NCBI GenBank assembly: GCA_016869435.1
Contig: VGEB01000022.1
Location: forward strand, 1 to 32,725
Origin: Alphaproteobacteria bacterium
GTDB lineage: Bacteria; Pseudomonadota; Alphaproteobacteria; Rhizobiales; Beijerinckiaceae
Direction of reading: 5' to 3'
Length of the DNA: 32,725 nt
This document shows, piece after piece, positions 16,982 through 30,621 of the stretch. The notes under the pieces are model-generated. The model was given only the letters and a program-made list of their open reading frames with translations, was not told where the DNA came from and did not search any database. Numbering within the stretch: position 1 is the first letter of the stretch; each line of letters starts with the position of its first letter. A program made the translations under genes and the position numbers.

Positions 16982-17739
16982 GAAAATTGGCCGAGGCCGC
17001 AGCGCATGTAAAGCGGAACCGACAGCGGCAGTTTCGGCGGATGGGCGCGCCATGCCGCGTCGAGTTCCTGATCAATCAGCGCCAATGGATCGCTGTCATA
17101 GCGCAGCCGGTATTTTTCGATCGCAGACCAGGTCTTGAGAAAGCTCACGAATTCACTCTTCGAGCGCGCGATCGGCGTAGGAAACGACGGGGTTTCGATG
17201 TCCTTGAAGGGAAACGGCAGCGTTTCATAGCGATTGAAATAGAGCGCGGCGTTCTCGCCCCAGAAGGGGCCGAGAATATCTACTTTCAGCCTGCGCAGGA
17301 TTGCATCGATCTCTGCGATTTGCGTCGATGGCCAGTCATAGGTCCATGCCGCGATGACGCCGTCGGGGCGAAGGGCGCGCCGCGCATTTTCATAAAATCT
17401 CGGCAGGTCGAACCAGTGGATCGAACAGGCGCAGGCGATGAGATCGACCTCCTGGCGCAGGCCGAGATCGTCTTCGGCGCGCGCAATGCGATAATCGATG
17501 TTGGGCGCTTTCGGCGCGCGCGCCAGTTGCCGCGAGTCCTCATCCGTCGCGAGCACTTTGGCGAAAACTCGCGACAGACCGACCGCCGCCTGCCCGCTGC
17601 CCGCGCCGCAATCCCAGGCGAGACGGTTGTCTTTCGCGGTCTCCCCCAGCCATGCGAACAGCGCGTCCGGATAGAGCGGGCGAAAGGCGCGATAATCGTC
17701 GGCATTGTCGCCGAACACCATCGTCTGGCGCGCATCCAT
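16978..17739 (-). CDS. Class I SAM-dependent methyltransferase
   Basis: Predicted 253-residue soluble methyltransferase of the Methyltransf_11/UbiE-like type. Motif I, which binds S-adenosylmethionine, is LAWDCGAGSGQAAVGL, followed by an acidic strand end ATDEDSRQL (motif II region) and ACACSIHWFDLPRFYENARRALRPDGVIAAWTY in the post-II/III region. The substrate is unknown; related proteins methylate small molecules. ATG 17739 is preferred because it lies eight bases after the hydrolase stop with AAGG upstream. It is therefore the second gene of a small operon with the hydrolase, and the 46-residue ORF follows it. Confidence 0.88.
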   Translation of the reverse strand: MDARQTMVFGDNADDYRAFRPLYPDALFAWLGETAKDNRLAWDCGAGSGQAAVGLSRVFAKVLATDEDSRQLARAPKAPNIDYRIARAEDDLGLRQEVDLIACACSIHWFDLPRFYENARRALRPDGVIAAWTYDWPSTQIAEIDAILRRLKVDILGPFWGENAALYFNRYETLPFPFKDIETPSFPTPIARSKSEFVSFLKTWSAIEKYRLRYDSDPLALIDQELDAAWRAHPPKLPLSVPLYMRCGLGQFS

Positions 17740-17747
17740 TCGCAGCC

Positions 17748-18764
17748 TTACTCCGTCTCGAACGGGCCTCGCGGCCCGAGACCTTTGCGCCTGAGCCATT
17801 GCGCCGTGGCGCGATCATGCCATGGCGTGAGGCTGTCCGCGCCATGGAAGCCCATATGTCCGCCGCCCGGCGTCAGCACTGTTTCGATCGCCGGCAAAGT
17901 CGACCAGTCGATCGTCCTATAGCATTCGCCCGGAATCCACGGATCGTCCAAGGCCTGCAGGATCAGCGTCGGCAGCCTGGCGCCGGCGAGGAAATTCTTC
18001 GCGGCGTTCGCTTCATAATAGTCTTCCGCGCCCCGATAGCCGAAATGCGGCGCGACGAAGAGGTCGTCGAATTCATAGACATTGCGCGCGCCGGCGATCG
18101 CGGCGCGCTCCGCCGTGGTGAGTTCGGCGCCCGGCGCCAGCGCCTCACGTTTCATGTGATCGAGCATGTAGCGATGATAGGCGAAATTGCGCGGCGCCAT
18201 CATGCGCGCGCAGGTGGCGGCGAGGTCGATCGGCGTCGACACCGCAACGGCGGCGCGAACGGGTAGACCGCAGCCGCCCTCGCCGATGAATTTCAGCACG
18301 AGATTGCCGCCGAGCGAATTGCCGATGAGCACGATTCCATTGCGCATGAGTTCGGCGGGAAGGCCGCGCAGCGCCGCGGCGAGGTCCTCGGTCTTGCCGG
18401 CATGATAGCGCCCGCCCGAAGTCGGGCGCGAGGGCGCCGAGCCGCGCAGATTGAGGCGCAGCACCGGCCAGCCCTGACTGACGAGATAGCGCGCGGTGGC
18501 GACGCCGTGGCGGCTCGATTCGGAGCCGGCCAGCCCATGCGCCAGAACGATCAGCGGCGCGTTCGCTTCCGTTGCCGGCCGATCGAGCCGCGCCGCAAGC
18601 CTGTCGCCATCGGGCATGGCGAGCAGCAGCCGCTCGCCGCCGGGAAGTTCGGACGGCCCGCCGATGATGATGTTGCGCAAGGTCTGCAGATCGCCGCCGA
18701 ACCACGGCGCCCGCTCGCGGAAGGGAGGAAGCAAGGGGGGTGAAGCCGGGGGCTTATCGGGCAT
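17748..18764 (-). CDS. YheT-type alpha/beta hydrolase
   Basis: Predicted 338-residue cytoplasmic hydrolase of the YheT/ABHD1-3 group (COG0429). The nucleophile elbow GNSLGG has Ser150; an acid is offered by Asp273/Asp274 in QALDDPWIP and the catalytic His303 lies in GGHMGFHG. The oxyanion strand VLAHGLAGS and RLNLRGS are typical. The N-terminal FRERAPWFGGDLQTL block also marks this group. Relatives act on acyl esters, but the natural substrate is not known. It leads a two- or three-gene unit with the methyltransferase; the pairing hints at a shared small-molecule pathway without saying which. Confidence 0.9.
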   Translation of the reverse strand: MPDKPPASPPLLPPFRERAPWFGGDLQTLRNIIIGGPSELPGGERLLLAMPDGDRLAARLDRPATEANAPLIVLAHGLAGSESSRHGVATARYLVSQGWPVLRLNLRGSAPSRPTSGGRYHAGKTEDLAAALRGLPAELMRNGIVLIGNSLGGNLVLKFIGEGGCGLPVRAAVAVSTPIDLAATCARMMAPRNFAYHRYMLDHMKREALAPGAELTTAERAAIAGARNVYEFDDLFVAPHFGYRGAEDYYEANAAKNFLAGARLPTLILQALDDPWIPGECYRTIDWSTLPAIETVLTPGGGHMGFHGADSLTPWHDRATAQWLRRKGLGPRGPFETE

Positions 18765-18815
18765 GATGTTATCGCGTCCTTATCGGCAGTCACGATGACC
18801 AGCAGCTCTCTGCCG

Positions 18816-19790
18816 CTACCCCGCGCGAAAAGGAATGCTGGACGCCACGACATGTGTCTTTAGCACCGGCGCAATGTGATCGAGCATCTTGGCAACGCTG
18901 GCTTGGGCTAGAGGCGAGGATATGGTCGGCCCAAGGATGATGCGATGTATGACCTTTTCTAACGACACGTCGTCTTCAATAAATCCGGGAAGTGGCTGCA
19001 CCTTGAATTTTAGCTTCGGCTCAATTCCACGCGAGGTGACAGCATAATCGATCATATGCGTGAATGCTTTTTGCAAATCCAGTTCCGGCTTGTAGACGGC
19101 GCGCCATTCTCGCTCTTCCCTAAAGCCTGGATGCTTGCTGAAAATGGCGAATGTCTTAAGCCGCTCAAAGAATGCAAGAGCCGGGAAAGAGAGCTTGTCA
19201 TCAGGTATGGATGTGCTGCTCAGGATACGCGCCAAGTTGTCTATTTTGTCCGCGATCCACTTCCGGCGATCGTCGGTCGAAGCATAATCAACGCGAGCGA
19301 TGATGAGTGGCGTGCCGTCACGCGGCACCAATTTTCCGGTATCGAATACAATAGCTGCGCCATTGCCGTTGGCGCCGTAGCCTCGCCACATTGAAAGCAT
19401 TCCGTCGTGATCGGCGGGATCGTGTTCAGAAAGGCAGAAAACATAGGTATCTATGACGTGCTCGCTGTCGAACCGTTGATGGTAGAAACTGAAGTTGTGA
19501 CGAAGTAGGGCGGCGCGTTCCTTTGTCCCACATGCATCTTCTAAAGTACTGCTAGATAGGAAGGCGTTAACGCCTTCATTAATGCCAAACCGCACTTCTT
19601 CGAGGTCATTCATATAGAGCGGATTGGAGAACCAAAGTTCGTTGTTTCGAAGAATCGCCTCAAGGGCGCCTATCGAAGTGTAGTGCGCGAGCAAAGGCTT
19701 TTGGTCATAGAATTGAGGGGTCCCTTCAAGGTCGGCAAAGAGTGGCCCAAGGAAGGATTGCAGCGCCTGCGCATCGGGATTCGCTGTCAT
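18816..19790 (-). CDS. DUF2971-domain protein
   Basis: Predicted 324-residue soluble protein of the DUF2971 family, function not established. The family pattern is clear near the N-terminus: LLAHYTSIGALEAIL (about 33-47), then ELWFSNPLYMNDLEEVRFG (51-69). Later come YVFCLSEHDPADHDGMLSMW, GNGAAIVFD and FSKHPGFREEREWRAVY. DUF2971 proteins are patchily distributed and often found among accessory or defence genes. This one is less GC-rich than its neighbours and stands alone between the hydrolase operon and recA, which suggests acquisition. It has no ribosome site; a TATACT box lies six bases before its ATG, so the message may be leaderless. Confidence 0.85.
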   Translation of the reverse strand: MTANPDAQALQSFLGPLFADLEGTPQFYDQKPLLAHYTSIGALEAILRNNELWFSNPLYMNDLEEVRFGINEGVNAFLSSSTLEDACGTKERAALLRHNFSFYHQRFDSEHVIDTYVFCLSEHDPADHDGMLSMWRGYGANGNGAAIVFDTGKLVPRDGTPLIIARVDYASTDDRRKWIADKIDNLARILSSTSIPDDKLSFPALAFFERLKTFAIFSKHPGFREEREWRAVYKPELDLQKAFTHMIDYAVTSRGIEPKLKFKVQPLPGFIEDDVSLEKVIHRIILGPTISSPLAQASVAKMLDHIAPVLKTHVVASSIPFRAG

Positions 19791-19894
19791 AGCTAGAGTA
19801 TATCTCGCAGTTCAGCCTCTGACTCCGTAGCTGCGGCCGATTTCCGCAAGCGTCTCATCCCCGCTCTCCGCCAGTTTAGCGATCAACACGCCCC

Positions 19895-19909
19895 GAACAA
19901 AAAAAGAAC
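19895..19909 (+). promoter_or_regulatory. LexA (SOS) box upstream of recA
   Basis: The sequence GAAC, seven A bases, GAAC matches the alphaproteobacterial LexA consensus GAAC-N7-GAAC exactly. It lies 145 bases upstream of the recA start. A third GAAC follows at 19920. A possible promoter overlaps this region (TTGGCA 19910-19915, 17 bases, ACACTG). LexA repression with DNA-damage induction of recA is well established in this class. Confidence 0.8.
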
Positions 19910-20054
19910 TTGGCAAAAAGAACAAATCGTGCACACTGGAGGTCAGGGTCAAGCGCGCCGTCTCCCCTTCTCGCCATGGCGCACTTGGCCCTGTGCCGCC
20001 CTCGCAGCCGCATTGCCTGCGCCCAGCTAACCGTGCCAGAAGGAATTTTCAGCC

Positions 20055-21119
<1,065 letters not shown>

Positions 21120-21429
21120 GCCCCGTCGCCTGACAGTCCGCTGCTGGCGCCCGCCTGAAAAGCGGGCTTCAGCGCGGTCGCGGGATGGGCGCGAGGCCGG
21201 GCGCCCACCGATCCGGCGGCGCCCGCCATTGCCGTTTGCTGTCGAAACTGCCATATCGCGCGTCACGAAGCGCGCGAAGGCGCCGCCTGCCGCAGCCTTC
21301 GCCGCAACCTCGGGCCGTCGCCTGTTTCATTGAAACGAAAAGCCGCTCCAGGTTATTGTTTGCCCGCGTCTCCCCGCGCCAATGCGCCGCCGCTTTGGCG
21401 AAAGGGGACGCATTACGAGCCGTGACCGC
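21120..21429. other. Spacer between recA and alaS
   Basis: These 310 bases hold the weak hairpin at 21149-21167 and no gene that can be supported. The alaS frame is open from 21382, but homology begins at ATG 21430. No T-box or other known leader was recognised. A TTGTTTG-rich patch near 21355 could belong to an alaS promoter but is not convincing. Confidence 0.5.
21149..21167 (+). terminator. Weak hairpin after recA
   Basis: GCCCGC and GCGGGC form a 6-bp stem with a 7-base loop 30 bases after the recA stop. Only TTC follows in place of a T-run, so it may be a weak terminator or a processing stem. Confidence 0.35.
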
Positions 21430-24102
21430 ATGAGTGGCGTCAACCAGATCCGCACCGCCTTCCTCGACTATTTCGCGCAGAATGGGCACGAGAAGGTCGC
21501 CTCGTCGCCGCTGGTGCCGCACAACGACCCGACGTTGATGTTCACCAACGCCGGCATGGTGCAATTCAAGAATGTCTTCACCGGAGTCGAGAAACGCGCC
21601 TATGCGCGCGCCGCATCGGCGCAGAAATGCATGCGCGCCGGCGGCAAGCACAATGATCTCGACAACGTCGGCTATACCGCCCGCCATCTCACCTTCTTCG
21701 AGATGCTCGGCAACTTCTCCTTCGGCGACTATTTCAAGGAAGGCGCGATCGAACTCGCCTGGACTCTGGTCACCCGCGAACTCGGCCTGCCGCGCGAAAA
21801 ACTGCTCGTCACCGTCTATCATGACGACGACGAAGCGTTCGATCTGTGGAAGAAGATCGCCGGCTTCCCCGACGACCGCATTATCCGCATTCCGACGTCC
21901 GACAATTTCTGGAGCATGGGCGACGTCGGCCCCTGCGGCCCCTGCTCGGAAATTTTCTACGACCAGGGCGAGAGCGTCGCGGGCGGACCGCCCGGCAGTC
22001 CCGACGAAGACGGCGACCGATTCCTCGAATTCTGGAACCTCGTCTTCATGCAATATGAGCAGGTGGCGCCCGGCGAGCGCGCGCCGCTGCCGCGTCCGTC
22101 GATCGACACCGGCATGGGGCTCGAGCGCATCGCGGCCCTGCTGCAGGGCGTCCATTCGGTCTTCGACATCGACCTGTTTCGCGGGCTGACCAGCGCCGTC
22201 GCCGATTTCACCGGCGCGCCGGTCAACGGCCCGCAGGGTGCGAGCCACCGCGTCATCGCCGACCATCTGCGCGCCTCGGCCTTCCTCGTCGCGGACGGCG
22301 TGACGCCGTCGAACGAAGGGCGCGGCTATGTGCTGCGCCGGATCATGCGCCGCGCCATGCGCCATGCGCAGCTCCTTGGCGCGAAAGAGCCGCTGATGTG
22401 GAAACTGGCGCCGACGCTCGTCGCCGAAATGGGCCAGGCCTATCCCGAGCTGGCGCGCGCCCAGGCGCTCATCGCCGACACGCTGCTCACCGAAGAGACG
22501 CGCTTTCGCGCGACGCTCGCCCGCGGCCTCGCCATCCTCGACGAGGAGACCGCGGCGCTGGGCCGGGGCACCAAGCTTTCCGGCGAAACCGCGTTCAAGC
22601 TCTACGACACTTACGGCTTTCCGCTCGACCTCACCGAGGACGCCCTGCGGCCACGCGGCATCGGGGTCGACAAGGAAAGTTTCAACGCCGCGATGGACCG
22701 CCAGCGCGAAGAAGCGCGCAAGGCCTGGGCCGGCTCCGGCGAGACCGCGACCGAGGCCTTGTGGTTCGCGCTCAAGGAGCGTCTCGGCGCGACCGAATTT
22801 CTCGGCTACGAGACCGAGAAGAGCGAAGGCGTCGTCGCCGCCATCCTCCATGACGGCGCCGAGGCCTTCTCGCTGAAAAAGGGCGCACGCGGCGCGCTGA
22901 TTCTCAATCAGACGCCCTTCTACGGCGAATCGGGCGGACAGGTTGGCGACGTCGGCGCGATGCGCGCGCGCGGCGTGCGTTTCCGCGTCGAGAACACGCT
23001 CAAAAAGCTCGGCGACCTCATCGTTCACGAAGGCGTCGTCGAAGAAGGCGAGATCGCGCCCGGAATCGTGCTCGAACTCGATGTCGATCACGATCGGCGC
23101 AAACAGACGCGCGCCAATCATTCGGCGACGCATATCCTGCATGAGGCGCTGCGCCAGGTGCTCGGCGACCACGTGGCGCAGAAGGGATCGCTCGTCGCGC
23201 CCGATCGGCTGCGCTTCGACTTCACCCACCCGAAGCCCCTCACCGAAGAAGAGCTGGCGCGGGTCGAAACGCTCGCCAATGAGATCGTTCAGGACAATGC
23301 GCCGGTCGAGACTCGCGTGATGGCCCAGGACGACGCCGTCCGCTCCGGGGCCCGCGCCCTCTTTGGCGAGAAATACGGCGACGAGGTGCGCGTCGTCTCG
23401 ATGGGCCGACCGGACGCCGGCGCGGCGCATTCCTTCTCCGTCGAACTCTGCGGCGGCACGCATGTCGCCCGCACCGGCGACATCGGCCTCATCGCCATCG
23501 TCGGTGAAGGCGCGGTCGCCTCCGGCGTGCGCCGCATCGAGGCGCGCACCGCCGAGGGCGCGCGCGGCCAGCTTGTCTCGCAGTCGCGCGCGCTGCGCGA
23601 CATGGCGGCGCTGATGCGCGCGCCGGTCGAAGAAGCCCCGACGCGGCTTGCCAGTCTTCTCGAGGAACGCAAGCGGCTCGAACGCGAACTCGCCGACGCC
23701 AGGCGCAAACTCGCGATGGGCGGCGGCGCCGTCGACGGCGCGGCGGACAAGCCGCGCGACATCGGCGGCGTCAAGCTGCTCGCGCGCGCGGTCGAAGGCA
23801 TCGAGGCGAAAGACCTGAAGTCGATGGTCGACGACGCGAAAAAGGCGATCGGCTCGGGCGTCGTCGCCATTGCCAGCGCCTCGCCCGACGGCAAGGCCGG
23901 CATCGTTGTCGGCGTCACCGACGACCTTACCGAAAAATATAGCGCCGTCGATTTCGTTCGCGTCGCCAGCGTCAAGCTCGGCGGCAAGGGCGGCGGCGGC
24001 CGGCCGGATCTCGCGCAGGCGGGCGGCCCCAACGCGGCCGCCATCGATCAGGCGCTCGCCTCCGTCGAGGACGCGCTGCGCGGAAAAGCGACTTCGCCAT
24101 GA
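21430..24102 (+). CDS. alaS: Alanyl-tRNA synthetase
   Basis: Class II aminoacyl-tRNA synthetase of 890 residues that charges and proofreads tRNA-Ala. The N-terminal catalytic core begins [17 protein letters not shown] and contains [14 protein letters not shown] (motif 1-2 region) and [10 protein letters not shown] (motif 3). The editing domain has the zinc-type ligand sets [11 protein letters not shown] and VELCGGTHV. The C-terminal oligomerisation/DHHA1 domain ends with a [16 protein letters not shown] glycine-rich block. ATG 21430 starts the conserved protein. The stop overlaps the K+ channel start (ATGA). Position after recA is common in alphaproteobacteria. Confidence 0.98.
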   Translation: MSGVNQIRTAFLDYFAQNGHEKVASSPLVPHNDPTLMFTNAGMVQFKNVFTGVEKRAYARAASAQKCMRAGGKHNDLDNVGYTARHLTFFEMLGNFSFGDYFKEGAIELAWTLVTRELGLPREKLLVTVYHDDDEAFDLWKKIAGFPDDRIIRIPTSDNFWSMGDVGPCGPCSEIFYDQGESVAGGPPGSPDEDGDRFLEFWNLVFMQYEQVAPGERAPLPRPSIDTGMGLERIAALLQGVHSVFDIDLFRGLTSAVADFTGAPVNGPQGASHRVIADHLRASAFLVADGVTPSNEGRGYVLRRIMRRAMRHAQLLGAKEPLMWKLAPTLVAEMGQAYPELARAQALIADTLLTEETRFRATLARGLAILDEETAALGRGTKLSGETAFKLYDTYGFPLDLTEDALRPRGIGVDKESFNAAMDRQREEARKAWAGSGETATEALWFALKERLGATEFLGYETEKSEGVVAAILHDGAEAFSLKKGARGALILNQTPFYGESGGQVGDVGAMRARGVRFRVENTLKKLGDLIVHEGVVEEGEIAPGIVLELDVDHDRRKQTRANHSATHILHEALRQVLGDHVAQKGSLVAPDRLRFDFTHPKPLTEEELARVETLANEIVQDNAPVETRVMAQDDAVRSGARALFGEKYGDEVRVVSMGRPDAGAAHSFSVELCGGTHVARTGDIGLIAIVGEGAVASGVRRIEARTAEGARGQLVSQSRALRDMAALMRAPVEEAPTRLASLLEERKRLERELADARRKLAMGGGAVDGAADKPRDIGGVKLLARAVEGIEAKDLKSMVDDAKKAIGSGVVAIASASPDGKAGIVVGVTDDLTEKYSAVDFVRVASVKLGGKGGGGRPDLAQAGGPNAAAIDQALASVEDALRGKATSP

Positions 24103-25343
24103 GCGCGCCGGACCGGCGGCGCGGTCTGGCTTTGTTGCGGCGGCGCGTTCATGTGATCCTCGACGGCGGCAGTCATGACCGCGTCGCGCGCGTCGTTCAC
24201 CGGGCGCTGATCGGACTCGTCCTGCTGTCGGTCGTTTCGGTGATTTTCGAATCCGTGCCCGAATACGGCGAGGAGTATGCGATCCTTTTCAACGTCATTG
24301 AATATGTGGCGGTCGCCGCCTTCACGCTTGAATATATATTGCGCGTCTGGTGTGCGCCTGAACTTGCGTACTACGCTAATCGTTCAGCGACGGCCGCGCG
24401 CCTTGCGTTCATTAAGTCAGGCTGGGCGCTGATCGATCTCGCCGCCTTCCTCCCCTTCTATCTGTCCTTCTATTTCTCTTCGGACCTGCGCGTCTTCTTG
24501 ATGCTGCGCCTGCTGCGCTTCTTCAAATTCGCGCGATATTCGCCGGGCATCCGCACCTTGCTCGCTGTGATCGAAGCGGAGCGCAAGGCGCTCCTTGCCT
24601 GGCTGATCATTCTGTTCGGCGCGGTGCTCTTCTATTCGACCGCGATGCATCTCGCCGAACATGAGGCGCAGCCCGAAAAATTCGGCACGATTCCCGACGC
24701 CATGTGGTGGGCGATCGAAACGGTGACGACCGTAGGCTACGGCGAAGTGATTCCGCTGACGCTCGCGGGCAAGCTCATCGCTTCCTTCGCCATGGTGACG
24801 GGCTTCCTTTTGCTCGGTCTGCCCGTCGGCATTCTCGCCACCGCCTTCGCCGAGGAAATTCATCGCCGCGAATTCGTCGTCACCTGGACAATGGTCGCAA
24901 GCGTGCCGCTGTTTCGTGGGCTCGATGCATCGGGAATCGCCGAAATCATGCGCTACCTTCGGGCGCAGTCGATCCCGCGGGGCGCATTGATCGTCCGCAA
25001 GGGCGATCCCGCCCACTCGATGTATTTCATCGCCGAGGGAGAGGTTGAAGTCGAACTGCCGCAAGAAAAGGTCAAGCTCGGCGAGGGGCAGTTCTTCGGC
25101 GAGATCGCCGTGTTGCAAAAAACGTCGCGCACCGCCGACGTGCGGGCGAGCGCGCCAACGAAACTTCTGATCCTCGACGCTTATGATTTACAGACGCTGA
25201 CCAAGCGAAGTCCAGAAATCGGCGAGGCCATCCGCGATGTCATGCGATCGCGATCCGAACTGGCGCCCGCGGAACGGCATGGCGACCTCATCGAGGCGGA
25301 ACTCGAAGAGCCGGCGGCGACGGAACAAGCGAGCGAGCCATAA
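24099..25343 (+). CDS. Six-helix K+ channel with cyclic-nucleotide-binding domain
   Basis: Predicted 414-residue inner-membrane channel like MlotiK1. Helices S1-S6 are at about 37-52, 62-84, 109-127, 131-147, 165-185 and 223-250. The S4-like helix keeps basic residues at R131, R137, R140, K143 and R146. The pore helix leads to the filter TVGYGE at 211-216; most K+ channels have GYGD, so Glu216 is unusual. A cyclic-nucleotide-binding domain occupies about 270-385, with the phosphate cassette FFGEIAVLQ and R344-T345-A346 that fits cAMP binding. The last 30 residues are acidic. It overlaps alaS by four bases, so it is co-translated with a housekeeping gene. Ligand and selectivity are inferred. 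Confidence 0.93.
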   Translation: MSAPDRRRGLALLRRRVHVILDGGSHDRVARVVHRALIGLVLLSVVSVIFESVPEYGEEYAILFNVIEYVAVAAFTLEYILRVWCAPELAYYANRSATAARLAFIKSGWALIDLAAFLPFYLSFYFSSDLRVFLMLRLLRFFKFARYSPGIRTLLAVIEAERKALLAWLIILFGAVLFYSTAMHLAEHEAQPEKFGTIPDAMWWAIETVTTVGYGEVIPLTLAGKLIASFAMVTGFLLLGLPVGILATAFAEEIHRREFVVTWTMVASVPLFRGLDASGIAEIMRYLRAQSIPRGALIVRKGDPAHSMYFIAEGEVEVELPQEKVKLGEGQFFGEIAVLQKTSRTADVRASAPTKLLILDAYDLQTLTKRSPEIGEAIRDVMRSRSELAPAERHGDLIEAELEEPAATEQASEP

Positions 25344-25456
25344 CTCTCGCTGCGTTTGAGCAGTTTCGCTTGAGAACGCCGCGTCGACGCCCGCGACAAA
25401 CGATGGCAAGACGCGGATAAACGTAGAGAGATGCGTGGCCTTCACTGCGCGGTCGA

Positions 25457-25858
25457 TCAGCCGCCAATCGCGGCGCGCAATTCCTGCAGTTGAGCGAGCT
25501 TGTCGGACGCCGCGAGCCGCGCCTCATCGGATTTGGCGTCGGCGATGTCTTCGCGCGCGTCCTGGATATCGGCGTCGACCTTGGCGGGATCGATTTCGGC
25601 GAGCGGGATCGCCTGTTCGGCGAGAATGGTGAAGCCGGACGCGTTGACGTCGGCGAAACCGCCGCGCACGAACAGCTTCTCAACCTTGCCGTCGCCGCCC
25701 GCGACAGTCACCACGCCGGCCTTCAGCGTGGTCATCACCGGCGCATGATCCTTGAGCACGGTGAACTGGCCGTCGGCGCCGGGCGCGACGACCGATTCGA
25801 CGTCGCCGGAGAAGAGATGCTTCTCGGGAGAGACGAGTTCGAAGTGGAATGCGGCCAT
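25457..25858 (-). CDS. atpC: ATP synthase F1 epsilon subunit
   Basis: Central-stalk subunit of 133 residues that joins gamma to the c-ring and can inhibit ATP hydrolysis. The N-terminal beta-sandwich begins [21 protein letters not shown] and includes [22 protein letters not shown]. The C-terminal helical hairpin (about 90-133) is present but rich in Ala and Asp. ATG 25858 follows GGAGACGG. It is the last gene of the atpHAGDC operon, separated from atpD by 134 bases with two palindromic repeats. Convergent with the K+ channel gene. Confidence 0.96.
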   Translation of the reverse strand: MAAFHFELVSPEKHLFSGDVESVVAPGADGQFTVLKDHAPVMTTLKAGVVTVAGGDGKVEKLFVRGGFADVNASGFTILAEQAIPLAEIDPAKVDADIQDAREDIADAKSDEARLAASDKLAQLQELRAAIGG

Positions 25859-25908
25859 ATCCGTCTCCAGCGATGTCTTTAGGCGATCGCGCCCTCTCTC
25901 GGCGCGTC

Positions 25909-25931
25909 ATGGCCGGGCTTGACCCGGCCAT
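25909..25931 (+). repeat. Rhizobiales-type palindromic repeat between atpC and atpD
   Basis: ATGGCCGGG and CCCGGCCAT form a perfect 9-bp stem with loop CTTGA. The unit is flanked by CGTC on the left and CCATGC on the right, as in the copy at 28361. Transcript hairpins here may affect mRNA stability between genes of the operon. Confidence 0.85.
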
Positions 25932-25950
25932 CCATGCAAACGATTAACCG

Positions 25951-25973
25951 ATGGCTGGAACAAATCCTGCCAT
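25951..25973 (-). repeat. Degenerate inverted copy of the same palindrome
   Basis: ATGGCTGGA..TCCTGCCAT followed by GACGCC matches the inverted copy at 28495-28517 with about five changes. Together with 25909-25931 it forms an inverted pair 19 bases apart. Confidence 0.6.
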
Positions 25974-25992
25974 GACGCCGATGAGTCGAAAC

Positions 25993-27444
<1,452 letters not shown>

Positions 27445-28326
27445 TCAGAGCGCCTCGGCGCCCGAGATGATTTCGATGAGCTCTTTCGTGATCATCGCCT
27501 GCCGCGACCTGTTGTAGAGGGTCGTCTGCTTGCGGATCATTTCGCCGGCGTTGCGTGTGGCGTTGTCCATCGCGCTCATGCGCGCGCCTTGCTCGGAGGC
27601 GGCGTTTTCGAGCAGCGCGCGGAACACCTGCACCGAAATGTTGCGCGGCAGCAGAGTCGACAGAATTTCGTCCTGGCCGGGCTCATATTCGTAGCACGGC
27701 TGCGGTCCTTCGACGGCCGACGCATTCTCGTTCGACGGAATCTGCGCCGGAATGATCTGCTGCGCGGTGGGAATTTGCGCGATTACCGATTTGAAGCGCG
27801 AGAAGAACAGCGTCGCGACGTCGAAGCCGCCCTCTTCGAACATGCGGATGATCTTCTTGCCAATCTCGTCGGCGTTGTCGAAGCCGATCTGCTTGACGCC
27901 GCGCAGCTCGATCAGCTCGATGATGTTGCGCTCATATTGGCGGCGGAGCTGCTCGTAGCCCTTCTTGCCGACGCAGAGAATCTTGACGGTTTTGCCCTGA
28001 TCCTGCAGCCGCGCAATGTGCTCGCGGGCGAGACGCACGATCGAGGAATTGAAAGCGCCGCAGAGGCCGCGCTCGGCGGTGGCGACGATCAGCAGATGCG
28101 TGTCGTCATTGCCGTTGCCGGCGAGAAGCGCAGGCCCGCCCGCCGTCACGCCGGAGGCGAGATTGGCGAGCACCGACTCCATGCGCTCAGCATAGGGCCG
28201 CGCCGCTTCCGCCGCCGACTGGGCGCGCCGCAATTTAGCAGCGGCGACCATCTGCATGGCCTTGGTGATCTTCTGCGTCGCCTTGACGGAGGAGATGCGG
28301 TTTCGAAGATCCTTTAGCGAGGGCAT
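27445..28326 (-). CDS. atpG: ATP synthase F1 gamma subunit
   Basis: Rotating central shaft of F1, 293 residues. The N-terminal helix [20 protein letters not shown], then [16 protein letters not shown], and the C-terminal helix [28 protein letters not shown] form the coiled-coil shaft. The Rossmann-like middle has [17 protein letters not shown]. The frame is open 28 codons further upstream across a palindromic repeat, but homology begins at ATG 28326. The gene lies 202 bases after atpA, an unusually long gap within an atp operon, filled by an inverted pair of repeats. Confidence 0.97.
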   Translation of the reverse strand: MPSLKDLRNRISSVKATQKITKAMQMVAAAKLRRAQSAAEAARPYAERMESVLANLASGVTAGGPALLAGNGNDDTHLLIVATAERGLCGAFNSSIVRLAREHIARLQDQGKTVKILCVGKKGYEQLRRQYERNIIELIELRGVKQIGFDNADEIGKKIIRMFEEGGFDVATLFFSRFKSVIAQIPTAQQIIPAQIPSNENASAVEGPQPCYEYEPGQDEILSTLLPRNISVQVFRALLENAASEQGARMSAMDNATRNAGEMIRKQTTLYNRSRQAMITKELIEIISGAEAL

Positions 28327-28360
28327 ATCGTTTGCCTGTCTCGTTTCACGAACACCCGTC

Positions 28361-28383
28361 ATGGCCGGGCTTGTCCCGGCCAT
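28361..28383 (+). repeat. Palindromic repeat between atpG and atpA, first copy
   Basis: ATGGCCGGG, loop CTTGT, CCCGGCCAT. Almost identical to 25909-25931. It begins the atpA-atpG spacer element and is partnered by the inverted copy at 28495-28517. Confidence 0.85.
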
Positions 28384-28494
28384 CCATGCCGGGGACGTTC
28401 TGAATAGCACCCGGAAAACGACGCGCCTTGACGCGCCTTTTTCCTACTCAATCGCGCCGCCTCAACCCGATCAAAAGGAAGCGGCGCCGCGTGG

Positions 28495-28517
28495 ATGGCC
28501 GGGACAAGCCCGGCCAT
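28495..28517 (-). repeat. Palindromic repeat between atpG and atpA, inverted copy
   Basis: ATGGCCGGG, loop ACAAG, CCCGGCCAT, followed by GACGAC. It is the reverse complement of 28361-28383, 111 bases away. The pair brackets a non-coding core, as in composite REP/BIME-like elements. Confidence 0.85.
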
Positions 28518-28528
28518 GACGACACTCT

Positions 28529-30057
<1,529 letters not shown>

Positions 30058-30058
<1 letters not shown>

Positions 30059-30621
30059 CAGCCGACCTCTTTCATGCGTGTGCGGATTGCGTTGAGCTTG
30101 GTGCGAACGGAACCGTCGACCATGCGCGAACCGAGTTTGACGACGAGCCCGCCGATGATCGACGGATCCGTCCTGATATTGAGATCGACGGTCTTGCCGC
30201 CGGTGACGCCGGCGAGCGCCTCGCGCAGCGCCGCTTCATGATCGGGCTTCAGCGGCCCGGCGACCGTCACATCGGCGCGCACCCGCCCCTTCGCCTTGTC
30301 GTTGAGACGACGGTAGGCGGCGATCATGTCGGAGATGACGAAGAGACGCCGCTTGGCGGCGACGAGGCGAATGAAATTGGCGGCGACGCCGGAAATTTTC
30401 GCCTTGCTGAGCACCGCATCGAGAGCCTTGATCTGCTCCTGCGCGGAGAACACCGGGCTTTTCACCAGACGCTTCAAATCGTCGCTGCCGTCGATGAGCG
30501 CCTGGAACCTGTCGAGAGCGGCGGCGACGTCATCGGCGGCGTGTTTTTCCGTCGCCAAATCATAGAGGGCTGAGGCGTAGCGACCTGCGACGCCCGATAA
30601 GGAATCTTCGGCTTGAGCCAC
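30058..30621 (-). CDS. atpH: ATP synthase F1 delta subunit
   Basis: Peripheral-stalk subunit of 187 residues that binds the top of the alpha/beta hexamer to the b subunits. The helical N-terminal domain (about 1-110) begins [16 protein letters not shown], and the C-terminal domain holds [17 protein letters not shown] and the family signature [28 protein letters not shown]. The start is GTG 30621 (VAQAEDS), since no ATG precedes the conserved part. It is the first gene of the operon; the promoter should lie in 30622-30875, which it shares with the divergent mtnP gene. Confidence 0.96.

Noticed and set aside
21169-23463. 764-codon open frame on the minus strand opposite alaS
   Set aside because: It is fully overlapped by alaS, which has all catalytic and editing motifs. 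High GC content makes long antisense frames common, and its residue mix is rich in Arg, Gly and Glu without motifs.
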